Source: Thermoplasmata archaeon
GTDB taxonomy: Archaea; Thermoplasmatota; Thermoplasmata; GCA-020350865
Assembly (NCBI GenBank): GCA_020351895.1
Contig: CP070672.1
Location: 2,267,215 to 2,274,771, forward strand
Direction: 5' to 3'
DNA: 7,557 bases
The translations under genes were made by a program, and so were the position numbers. The first letter of the stretch is position 1. Every line of letters starts with the position of its first letter. The notes under the pieces were generated by a model. It saw only the letters and a list, made by a program, of their open reading frames with translations. It was not told the DNA's origin and searched no databases. Shown here piece by piece: positions 1 to 5,231 of this stretch.

Positions 1-25
1 AGTGGCAAAACCTTTATCCTCGTAA

Positions 26-71
26 GGGCTACCGAAGGTGCCCAACATTTACCCCAGGGCTTTTTAAGCTC
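26..71 (+). other. Two small hairpins at the left edge
   Basis: Bases 26-29 (GGGC) pair with 40-43 (GCCC) and 31-33 (ACC) with 37-39 (GGT), around a GAA loop with one bulged base. Bases 57-62 pair with 66-71 (one G-T pair) around a TTT loop. They may be the 3' end or terminator of an upstream transcript lying outside the window, or chance. No open frame in 1-106 looks like a gene. Confidence 0.3.
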
Positions 72-83
72 CAATGGGAAAGA

Positions 84-91
84 TTTAAAAA
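84..91 (+). promoter_or_regulatory. Candidate archaeal TATA box for the first gene
   Basis: TTTAAAAA follows a purine-rich stretch (GGGAAAGA) that could act as a BRE. With the usual spacing of about 26 nt, transcription would start near 112-114, about 50 nt before the start codon at 163. This is inferred from sequence only. Confidence 0.45.
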
Positions 92-106
92 GGGCTGAGA
101 GGGATA

Positions 107-196
107 ATGGTTTTAGAGATGGAGCTTAAAGGCGAGGGGATTAGAAAGCAGAGGGGCATTTCATGCAAGAGGGGGTACATCTATATGCGCTTTTAA
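107..196 (+). CDS. Possible 29-aa upstream ORF
   Basis: This short frame of 29 codons plus TAA overlaps the start of the 163-390 gene in another frame. It ends 2 nt before that gene's internal ATG at 199. An internal ATG at 119 would lie about 6 nt after the start site predicted from the TATA box at 84-91, giving a nearly leaderless 25-residue peptide. The peptide is rich in Lys, Arg and Gly and has one Cys. Nothing identifies a function and it may be chance. It is listed because two similar short ORFs precede other membrane-protein genes in this window. Confidence 0.2.
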   Translation: MVLEMELKGEGIRKQRGISCKRGYIYMRF

Positions 197-390
197 AAAT
201 GGATAAAAAACCAGCTCTAGCAATTACAATAATATTGATATTTATTTTGTCCTCTGTCATTCTTTTGTATTACCTGATAGAACAATATGATTTTGTATTT
301 TGTTATTTAATCTTTGATATTATATTAATTATCGTTGCGATCTTTCTATTTGCGCAAATTAAACTAGAAAAAGAAATGCCCCGAAAATAA
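163..390 (+). CDS. Small two-helix membrane protein
   Basis: 75 residues. Two hydrophobic segments at about 19-38 and 45-65 are joined by a short acidic/aromatic turn, and the C-terminus is charged (Lys/Glu-rich). This pattern fits a small integral membrane protein with both ends in the cytoplasm. The start at 163 was chosen because AGAGGGG at 150-156 sits 6 nt upstream. An internal ATG at 199 (residue 13) would leave both helices intact but has no well-spaced ribosome binding site. No family is recognised. The stop codon directly abuts the first base (391) of the candidate structured RNA, so the two may share a transcript. Confidence 0.55.
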   Translation: MQEGVHLYALLKMDKKPALAITIILIFILSSVILLYYLIEQYDFVFCYLIFDIILIIVAIFLFAQIKLEKEMPRK

Positions 391-683
391 GATATCCCCG
401 TGCCCGCTCCGAGCAGGCAGGGCAGGGGCCGGCCGAGAAGCGAAAGGTTAGGGGACGGTGAAGATGCCCCGCTCCGAGGTAGGACATGGGTCCGTTAGAC
501 CGAGGGGTTGCGATCGCAGAATCGAAAAGACGATAAGGGAGCAATTCCATGTGAACGACAACATACATGTGTGATGAAGCGAATGTTCAGGACGAGGTCA
601 TCACTTAGAAATGGCATGTGTACATAATCCCAACGCCATTTCCAAGGCCTGCGTCTGTTTGATAGTAAAAGGAGGGGATTGTC
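391..683 (+). ncRNA. Candidate structured non-coding RNA, about 293 nt
   Basis: The stretch has no convincing protein gene. By hand count bases 396-480 are about 70% GC, far above the flanks. The ends pair: 391-399 with 674-683 (9 bp, one T-G pair, one bulge). A second long-range helix joins 411-418 to 647-655 (8 bp, one bulge). Between them hairpins follow almost without gaps: 489-492/498-501; 504-511/541-548 (8 bp, capped by 521-524/531-534); 548-552/565-569; 571-577/598-604 (7 bp); and 608-615/635-642 (8 bp, capped by 616-618/623-625). G-T pairs in 504-548 favour the + strand, because their complements (A-C) cannot pair. I did not see the conserved cores of RNase P RNA (CR-I, CR-V), the SRP S-domain motif, a group II intron domain V, or rRNA/tRNA signatures. 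The pairings are read from the sequence; that it is an RNA gene is inference. Confidence 0.62.
401..478 (+). repeat. Repeated CCCGCTCCGAG motif inside the candidate RNA
   Basis: An 11-base identical motif (CCCGCTCCGAG) occurs at 403-413 and 468-478, preceded by TGC-type bases in both copies (401-413 and 465-478). The copies lie 65 nt apart in the GC-rich 5' domain. They could be duplicated binding sites or alternative pairing partners, since both face G-rich runs such as 425-428 and 451-454. Confidence 0.6.
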
Positions 684-700
684 CACAGGAATGTATACCG

Positions 701-709
701 ATATAAAAT
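701..709 (+). promoter_or_regulatory. TATA box for the zinc-ribbon gene
   Basis: ATATAAAAT lies 56 nt before the ATG at 757, predicting a start near 728-732 and a short leader. It sits downstream of the candidate RNA, which argues that the RNA is a separate transcript and not a 5' leader riboswitch of this gene. Confidence 0.5.
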
Positions 710-756
710 TACACCCAACTAATATCGAATAATAATCACAACCTCGAGAGATTCAC

Positions 757-1284
757 ATGAAAAAAAAGGAGAAGAAGCCAAAGGTAAAAGTTATAGAAAA
801 GATACCGAAGAGGGTGTTAAAATACCAAGATAAACCAAGGCGTATCCCAAGAGAAGTGAAAAAGATGATCGAGTACAATTGGGGTAAGATGCCGCGTCCT
901 TGCCACAATTGCAGGACGCCCTTTACTCGCAAAATAGAGCTGAACCGTAAAGAAGAGTTAGTCACTGTGAGCCATAAATGTATGGTTTGCGGCTCATCAT
1001 TGAAGACTGAGACCCTGCCATACCCGAAAAAGGTAAGAGAGATGGTCAGGAACTCTTCGTCTCTAGGAGTCAAGACAGAGAATGGTGTAAAATTACTTTG
1101 CGTTAGATGTAATTCGGACAGGTTGGAGCTTATAATTAAACCTGAAAATATTGATCCTAAGGGAGTTTTCGTGGAATACGCATGTCCGGATTGCCACTGG
1201 GGAGCAATGCTCACCTTGAATATGGAATTTAAAGAGGAGCGATTATATACTAAAGCATATGGAGTTAAAAAAGAAACAGGTTAG
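757..1284 (+). CDS. Lysine-rich double zinc-ribbon protein
   Basis: 175 residues. The N-terminal 40 are strongly basic, with runs of Lys and Arg. Two four-cysteine modules follow: CxxC at 49/52 with CxxC at 75/78, and CxxC at 115/118 with CxxC at 143/146. Each matches the spacing of a zinc ribbon, so two structural zinc ions are likely. There is no signal peptide or membrane segment, so it should be cytoplasmic. A basic tail plus zinc ribbons suggests nucleic-acid or ribosome binding, but this is inference; I do not recognise a named family. It lies 73 nt downstream of the candidate RNA, and its stop is 4 nt before the next gene, indicating an operon. The ribosome binding site is weak (GAGAG at 745-749). 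Confidence 0.85.
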   Translation: MKKKEKKPKVKVIEKIPKRVLKYQDKPRRIPREVKKMIEYNWGKMPRPCHNCRTPFTRKIELNRKEELVTVSHKCMVCGSSLKTETLPYPKKVREMVRNSSSLGVKTENGVKLLCVRCNSDRLELIIKPENIDPKGVFVEYACPDCHWGAMLTLNMEFKEERLYTKAYGVKKETG

Positions 1285-1288
1285 ATAG

Positions 1289-1786
1289 ATGTCAATTGAT
1301 TTGTCTGAGACGGAAGAAAAAGCTTTTAAAATATTTGGTATCTCTTTAATTATACTATCATTATTTTTATTATATTATAGTTTAATTGGAACGGAGGTTT
1401 ATAAAGATGATACGATTAAATTGGATGCAGGTGGATCAATTACTAAAGGATTAAATTTTAATAAAGGACAAATTATCATCATAAAATACGATCTTTCTGA
1501 AAGCACAGATGATATCAATATAATGGTAGAAACTGGGGCTATATATGGTGGAAATAAGATAAATTTAACAGAAATCAGTGATAATAAATTCAAATTTCAT
1601 GTAAACCAATCTCAACAATATTATATTTCATTTATCAATAGCGGTGATAATAAAATAGAATTACGTTACCAAATATTGATTGAGGGATATAACAATCATT
1701 CTATCTGCTTCTATGCATTTTTCATAACATTAATTCTGGGGTTAGTAATAGTGATTATATTTTTTATGAATAATAAAGACGAATAA
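1289..1786 (+). CDS. Membrane-anchored extracytoplasmic beta-domain protein
   Basis: 165 residues. There is one hydrophobic helix at about 14-33, a polar middle region (about 35-135) rich in alternating hydrophobic residues, Asn, Gly and Ser, a second helix at about 139-160, and a short acidic tail. The likely topology is both ends inside and a beta-sandwich domain outside. The middle (a KGQIIIIKYDLS-type strand near 59-70, then a strand with Asp-Ile-Asn-Ile) resembles secreted archaeal beta-sandwich domains of GOLD or p24-like type, but the match is only by eye. It starts 4 nt after the zinc-ribbon gene; AGGT at 1279-1282, within the end of that gene, can serve as its ribosome binding site. 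Function unknown. Confidence 0.75.
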   Translation: MSIDLSETEEKAFKIFGISLIILSLFLLYYSLIGTEVYKDDTIKLDAGGSITKGLNFNKGQIIIIKYDLSESTDDINIMVETGAIYGGNKINLTEISDNKFKFHVNQSQQYYISFINSGDNKIELRYQILIEGYNNHSICFYAFFITLILGLVIVIIFFMNNKDE

Positions 1787-1821
1787 CAAAATTATTACCT
1801 CCATATGCGAATACTAGTAGA

Positions 1822-1841
1822 GCTCCTCGTCCGCCTCGAGC
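1822..1841 (+). other. GC-rich inverted repeat between genes
   Basis: Bases 1826-1829 (CTCG) pair with 1837-1840 (CGAG), and 1822-1825 (GCTC) can alternatively pair with 1838-1841 (GAGC). The patch is clearly richer in GC than the flanking genes. It may be a transcript end or a regulatory hairpin ahead of the cyclophilin gene. No TATA box is obvious in 1787-1897. Confidence 0.25.
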
Positions 1842-1897
1842 AGGGATGAGAGTACGAAAAGTGAATCTATGTGGATTTCAGATAAGAAACCGAAAAG

Positions 1898-2803
1898 ATG
1901 CGAAAACCAGAAATATCCAAAAGGTTATTTAAGTCGGAACATTCAATAAAAATAGGTGCTGATTTGGCGAAGAAAAGGAAAAAATGCCCGTTTTGCGGGG
2001 CAGAAGTCAATAAAGAGAATCTCGATAGGCATCTTCTTAAGGTGCACGGTACGCTTGATGCGGAAGAATTCGATAAGAAAGGGCTTAAAAAACCAATTGG
2101 GACCAAGGGCAAGAAGAAGACTAAAAAAGGAGTAAAGAAAGGCTCGAGAAAGAGGAAGCCTAAAAAGAAGGACAGGATAAGCACTGCAATATCGATAATC
2201 GCTTTGATTATCATTGTTTCTCTTGTAGGTTCTGTCATATTTATTTATATTTATCAAAATGGAGAGACGAATGGGGACAATATAGGTAATGGTAACGGTG
2301 GGGGTAAACCCATAGCAATCATGACAACAACTCTCGGAACCATAAAGATAGAGCTTGACACAGAGAAGGCGCCGAATACTGCCGGGAGTTTCATAGATCT
2401 TGCCAATAGTGGCTTTTACAACGGGATAATTTTTCATAGAGTGGTGCCTGATTTCGTTATCCAAGGTGGAGGCTTCACAGCCGATGGAAACCAAAAAAGC
2501 TCGGATCAGATCCCATGGGAGGGAACTGGCCTTCAGAACACAAGATATACTATTGCCATGGCCCGCTCTGGTAATCCTGATTCGGAATCAGACTCGGGTA
2601 CCGCCACTAGCCAGTTCTTCATCAATACGGTGGATAATCCCAGTCTCGATAATTATGCCTACCCCTTTGTGGTCTTCGGTAGAGTAATTGAGGGATTCAG
2701 TGTGGCGGATGCCATTGAAGCACTTCCCACGGGAACTTACAATGGGATGGAAGACTGGCCCGATGATCCACCTGTTATAACTAGTGTGGTGATTGAAGAT
2801 TGA
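1898..2803 (+). CDS. Zinc finger-membrane anchor-cyclophilin fusion (peptidyl-prolyl isomerase)
   Basis: 301 residues in three parts. Residues 30-50 form a C2H2-type zinc finger (Cys30, Cys33, His45, His50). Residues 60-92 are an extreme Lys/Arg-rich linker leading to a membrane helix at about 94-117. After a Gly/Asn-rich spacer (122-136), residues 137-300 form a full cyclophilin domain. Hallmarks are FHRV (179-182) with the catalytic arginine, FVIQGG (186-191), and TSQFFIN (237-243). The positive-inside rule places the finger in the cytoplasm and the isomerase outside, where it would speed cis-trans isomerisation of prolyl bonds in exported proteins. The family assignment of the C-terminal domain is firm; the finger's role is unknown. 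The frame upstream is closed by a TAA, so 1898 is the only sensible ATG. Its ribosome binding site is weak. Confidence 0.9.
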   Translation: MRKPEISKRLFKSEHSIKIGADLAKKRKKCPFCGAEVNKENLDRHLLKVHGTLDAEEFDKKGLKKPIGTKGKKKTKKGVKKGSRKRKPKKKDRISTAISIIALIIIVSLVGSVIFIYIYQNGETNGDNIGNGNGGGKPIAIMTTTLGTIKIELDTEKAPNTAGSFIDLANSGFYNGIIFHRVVPDFVIQGGGFTADGNQKSSDQIPWEGTGLQNTRYTIAMARSGNPDSESDSGTATSQFFINTVDNPSLDNYAYPFVVFGRVIEGFSVADAIEALPTGTYNGMEDWPDDPPVITSVVIED

Positions 2804-2863
2804 AGGGAAGATTTCGTGGTCTTGAGGAAAGGAATCGGCACGTTTGACTTAAAGATGATGAGC

Positions 2864-2924
2864 GATAAAAAATGAAGATTGTTTGACTATTTCGAATATA
2901 TAAAAATGGTAAATTACAAGGAGG
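2864..2924 (+). promoter_or_regulatory. Promoter region and strong ribosome binding site of the flavodoxin gene
   Basis: Two TATA-like boxes are present: CGATAAAAAATG at 2864-2874 (approximate) and ATATATAAAA at 2896-2905. A perfect ribosome binding site, AAGGAGG, lies at 2918-2924, 8 nt before the ATG. The downstream box would start transcription near 2926, after the ribosome binding site. The upstream box (start near 2895) therefore fits an SD-led message better. Confidence 0.45.
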
Positions 2925-2932
2925 ATGAATAA

Positions 2933-3394
2933 ATGGCAAAGGCAATCGTAGTCTATGAGTCGAAATATGGGAACACGAAACTTGTTGGCGAAAAGATAGT
3001 TGAAGGTATGAAAGAAGTGGGGGAAGTGGAGGCCACCTTTAGCACATCCTCGGATGTTGATATCAAAAAAATTCCCGAGTACGATATCGTACTGGTGGGG
3101 TCTCCCAATCATATGGGTGATCCAGTAGGAGGGGTCAATAAGTTTATCAATGGCCTTAAAAAGCTGGAATTGAAGGAAAAGCAATTCGCTGTATTCGATA
3201 CATATATGGGAAAGGACTTTGAAAAAGCAGTTAATAAAATGAAAAAGAGAATCAAGAAAAAGGTCCCCGGATCCAAACCCGATATCCCTGGGCTGTCAAT
3301 AAAAGTTGCGGGAATGAAAGGGCCTATAGTGGATGAAGAGTTCCCAAAATGCACAAATTTTGGACATGAAATCGCTGAATTGTTAAAAAGATGA
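2933..3394 (+). CDS. Flavodoxin-family protein (FMN-binding)
   Basis: 153 residues, the size of a short-chain flavodoxin. Strand one (AIVVYES) leads into the phosphate-binding loop ESKYGNT at 9-15, matching the flavodoxin consensus [ST]-x-[ST]-G-N-T with Glu in the first place. DIVLVGSP at 51-58 followed by NHMGDP forms the second FMN-contacting loop. A Lys-rich segment at 103-115 replaces the acidic surface usual in electron-carrier flavodoxins, so the redox partner may differ. No [4Fe-4S] cysteines are present (only Cys140). It is probably a cytoplasmic electron carrier or an FMN-dependent oxidoreductase subunit; the exact reaction cannot be read from sequence. It appears to be transcribed alone. 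Confidence 0.88.
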   Translation: MAKAIVVYESKYGNTKLVGEKIVEGMKEVGEVEATFSTSSDVDIKKIPEYDIVLVGSPNHMGDPVGGVNKFINGLKKLELKEKQFAVFDTYMGKDFEKAVNKMKKRIKKKVPGSKPDIPGLSIKVAGMKGPIVDEEFPKCTNFGHEIAELLKR

Positions 3395-3403
3395 GTATCT
3401 TAG

Positions 3404-3426
3404 GCGCTATGCCAAAATCGTAGTGC
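3404..3426 (+). other. Intergenic hairpin after the flavodoxin gene
   Basis: GCGCTA at 3404-3409 pairs with TAGTGC at 3421-3426 (one G-T pair) around an 11-nt loop. It lies 10 nt after the flavodoxin stop and 31 nt before the next gene. It may stabilise the 3' end; no T-run follows. Confidence 0.3.
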
Positions 3427-3456
3427 GGCACCCAATATGAGGTCTGGCTGATATGA

Positions 3457-4284
3457 ATGGAGCAAATATTCAATTTCAAAAGGATGATGCTTCTAACCTT
3501 ACCTTTGGCGGTTTTAATCGCTGTATCGAGTATCTTGGGGATCCTTGTTGAGGATATTTATTCAAGAGAAGCACCTGAGTATGCGGCTCAAGGAGTTGGA
3601 CAGGATGTCATAAATCTTTTTGCTGTAATGCCGATTTTGTTGATTGCAGCCTTTTTAGTACGGAGAGAATCAAAGATATGGCAATTTGTCTGGTTTGGGA
3701 CAATGATATACACTGTGTATTCGTATGCTGTTTACTGTTTTGGAGTTCATTTCAATGCTCTCTTTTTAGTATATATTGCAATACTGGGATTATCATTCTA
3801 TCTATTGATGGGATTTCTAATAACAATTGATGCTGAGGAAATTAAAAGTTGGTTTGATGATAAGACACCTGTGAAAATGACATCCAACTTTTTATTTATT
3901 GTGGCCACGCTTTTTTATTTCATATGGCTGAGTGATATAATACCTGCATTGATCAATGGAAAAACACCTGAACTTGTGAAAGAATATAAACTTCCCACAA
4001 ATCCCATCCATGTAATGGATCTTGCCATTGCATTACCAGGTTTTATGATTTCAGCCATACTTTTTAGAAAAAAACATGCATTAGGATTCGTTCTTGCTCC
4101 AGCATTCATCATGTTTATCATAGTGATGGCAATTGCAATTGGAGGAATTGTAGCTGTTACGATTTATAAGGGATTTGAAGGTGATTTAAGTTTGACAGTT
4201 GTTTTCGCTATGATTGCCATAATAAGTGGTATAATTTTTATTGCACTTATGAAGCATTTAAAGAAAGAAAAGGATAAAGAATGA
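3457..4284 (+). CDS. Eight-helix integral membrane protein, function unknown
   Basis: 275 residues with about eight hydrophobic helices (roughly 11-31, 50-68, 74-95, 101-121, 142-162, 186-203, 209-236, 244-266) and a Lys-rich cytoplasmic tail. Polar landmarks are DIYSREAPEYAAQGVGQD (33-50) after helix 1, and IWLSDIIPALINGKTPELV (156-174) followed by LPTNPIHVMDLA (179-190). I believe similar conserved loops occur in uncharacterised bacterial and archaeal membrane proteins, but I cannot name a family. GAGGT at 3439-3443 is a rather distant ribosome binding site (13 nt). The next gene starts 24 nt downstream on the same strand, so the two are probably cotranscribed. Confidence 0.85.
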   Translation: MEQIFNFKRMMLLTLPLAVLIAVSSILGILVEDIYSREAPEYAAQGVGQDVINLFAVMPILLIAAFLVRRESKIWQFVWFGTMIYTVYSYAVYCFGVHFNALFLVYIAILGLSFYLLMGFLITIDAEEIKSWFDDKTPVKMTSNFLFIVATLFYFIWLSDIIPALINGKTPELVKEYKLPTNPIHVMDLAIALPGFMISAILFRKKHALGFVLAPAFIMFIIVMAIAIGGIVAVTIYKGFEGDLSLTVVFAMIAIISGIIFIALMKHLKKEKDKE

Positions 4285-4308
4285 CAAATTGGAAAACAGG
4301 TTATATTA

Positions 4309-4731
4309 ATGCCAGAGGAAGAAAACAAGACAATAGCGTACCAATTTTTTAAGAAGGTTTGGAACCAGGGTAATATGGATGCTATGCAAGAACTGATGAT
4401 AAACGATATCAAAGTACATACTGGTTCACAGAATTTCATGGGAATTGATCGTTATAAGGATTACATCCTGGCATACCGAAAGGCTTTTCCCGATGTTAAG
4501 TTCACATTTGAGGATCAGATTGCTGAAGGTGACAAGGTCGTGGATTTTTTCACCATTAGGGAGGCCTACAAAGGTGAGCTTCAGGGTATTCCTCCAACCG
4601 ATAGGAGTTTTGAGATCAAGGGGATTGCCATTATCCAGATAAAAAACAATAAAATGGTCGAGATTTGGGGAGTATTTGATGCTCTGGGTATGATGCGTCA
4701 GATAGGGGCGGTTCCGCCTGCAAAACAGTAA
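4309..4731 (+). CDS. SnoaL-like ester cyclase family protein (NTF2 fold)
   Basis: 140 residues, typical of the family. Landmarks are an N-terminal helix pair (6-31) with FFKKVWNQGNMDAM, the segment YRKAFPDVKFTFED at 56-69, GIPPTDR at 93-99, and the C-terminal strand pattern IIQIKNNKMVEIWGVFD at 108-124 followed by LGMMRQIG. These match SnoaL-like polyketide-cyclase-related proteins, which form a cone-shaped NTF2 fold binding a small hydrophobic ligand. No polyketide or antibiotic genes are nearby, so a true cyclase role is unlikely; the ligand is unknown. It is cytoplasmic with no signal peptide. It follows the eight-helix membrane gene by 24 nt, and a T-run at 4751-4756 ends the unit. Confidence 0.88.
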   Translation: MPEEENKTIAYQFFKKVWNQGNMDAMQELMINDIKVHTGSQNFMGIDRYKDYILAYRKAFPDVKFTFEDQIAEGDKVVDFFTIREAYKGELQGIPPTDRSFEIKGIAIIQIKNNKMVEIWGVFDALGMMRQIGAVPPAKQ

Positions 4732-4750
4732 AACAATGGCTACTTTACAA

Positions 4751-4756
4751 TTTTTT
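4751..4756 (+). terminator. Oligo-T terminator of the 3457-4731 unit
   Basis: Six consecutive T within a T-rich tract (4749-4763), 20 nt after the stop codon at 4729-4731. Archaeal RNA polymerase commonly stops at such T-runs without needing a hairpin. A new promoter follows at 4838. Confidence 0.5.
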
Positions 4757-4799
4757 CTCATTTAAGGAGAAATAGCAGATTCGTAAATAAGAGAATAAA

Positions 4800-4820
4800 G
4801 GGATAACCCAGGGCAATCCC
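4800..4820 (+). other. Hairpin or palindrome upstream of a promoter
   Basis: GGGAT at 4800-4804 pairs with ATCCC at 4816-4820. The 11-nt loop itself contains CCC and GGG, so the element is nearly symmetrical as DNA. It lies 18 nt before the TATA box at 4838, a place where an archaeal regulator could bind. This is speculative. Confidence 0.3.
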
Positions 4821-4837
4821 ACAAAAGTATTAAACTC

Positions 4838-4846
4838 ATATATAAT
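4838..4846 (+). promoter_or_regulatory. TATA box for a leaderless transcript
   Basis: ATATATAAT is a strong archaeal TATA match. A spacing of about 26 nt puts the transcription start at 4866-4869, right on the ATG at 4867, as expected for a leaderless message. Confidence 0.6.
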
Positions 4847-4866
4847 TATTTATTTTAGCAATTATA

Positions 4867-4932
4867 ATGGTGAGGCGATTATGGATAATGGAGCTGGATG
4901 AACGTATGGCAAATGCACGAGGTGATAAATAG
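4867..4932 (+). CDS. Possible 21-aa leaderless leader peptide
   Basis: 22 codons including TAG. The ATG coincides with the transcription start predicted from the TATA box at 4838. The peptide starts MVRRLW, is charged, and has no membrane segment. The ORF ends 2 nt before the ATG of the next gene, and that gene's ribosome binding site (GAGGTGAT at 4919-4926) lies inside its last codons. Translation of the short ORF could therefore open or block the downstream start. Evidence is positional only. Confidence 0.4.
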   Translation: MVRRLWIMELDERMANARGDK

Positions 4933-4934
4933 AA

Positions 4935-5162
4935 ATGACGATTCTAGATCGAGTTGAGACAAATAGGTTGCTAATTGCTCTAATTGTTTGGGCAATTGCT
5001 TTTGTTGTCCTCGGAATATTAGCAGTTTTATCTCCTTCATTCAATGCTTTTTTAAATGAAAAAGTATTCAATTTTCATATTGGAGTGATTATTGTATTAG
5101 TAATGATGGTAATAGGACTTGTCAATTATAGAGTGTTAGGAAAGAAAGAGATTTATGAGTGA
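4935..5162 (+). CDS. Small two-helix membrane protein
   Basis: 75 residues with two hydrophobic helices (about 11-33 and 48-66), a short hydrophilic loop (35-47, PSFNAFLNEKVFN) and a charged C-terminus (GKKEIYE). The Arg/Glu-bearing N-terminus and Lys-rich C-terminus suggest both ends are cytoplasmic. GAGGTGAT at 4919-4926 supports the ATG at 4935. No family is recognised. It has the same length and general form as the 163-390 protein, but I see no clear sequence identity beyond hydrophobicity. Confidence 0.7.
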   Translation: MTILDRVETNRLLIALIVWAIAFVVLGILAVLSPSFNAFLNEKVFNFHIGVIIVLVMMVIGLVNYRVLGKKEIYE

Positions 5163-5185
5163 TATTGGTTTAAGGGATGGGGCAT

Positions 5186-5193
5186 AAGGAGGT
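5186..5193 (+). promoter_or_regulatory. Orphan perfect Shine-Dalgarno sequence
   Basis: AAGGAGGT matches the anti-SD fully, but no ATG, GTG or TTG lies at a usable distance (the next is TTG at 5213, about 20 nt away and quickly stopped). It may be the remnant of a lost short gene or mark a start altered by mutation. Confidence 0.4.
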
Positions 5194-5231
5194 CGGCACA
5201 ACCGTATCACATTTGATATGGAGGGGTAACA

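Noticed and set aside
400..540. Group II intron 5' domain
   Set aside because: A GTGCC start and a GAAGCGAAAGGTTAGGGGA stretch recall group II domain I, but there is no domain V hairpin, no reverse transcriptase and no matching 3' end.
525..548. SRP RNA S-domain
   Set aside because: AAGGGAGCAATTCC loosely resembles the helix 8 motif (GGAAGGGAGCA), but the opposite conserved strand (CAGG) and the GNRA cap are missing.
571..604. Box C/D guide RNA (GTGATGA resembles box C)
   Set aside because: No CTGA box D follows at the right distance, and GTGATGA forms a perfect stem with TCATCAC.
359..686. Minus-strand open frames across the GC-rich region (359-568 and 495-686)
   Set aside because: They overlap each other, have unlikely compositions (Arg, Pro, Cys, Trp in odd runs) and no domains. 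The region is better explained by RNA structure.
667..690. RNase P RNA 5' core
   Set aside because: GGAGGGGATTGTCCAC resembles CR-I (GGAGGAAAGTCC), but a coding gene follows within 75 nt, leaving no room for the rest of the RNA.
753..1214. Minus-strand ORF opposite the zinc-ribbon gene
   Set aside because: It is the shadow of a frame with eight well-spaced cysteines, its own TATA box and a tight operon partner.
1867..2494. Minus-strand ORFs opposite the cyclophilin gene
   Set aside because: They are shadows; the + strand frame has unmistakable cyclophilin motifs.
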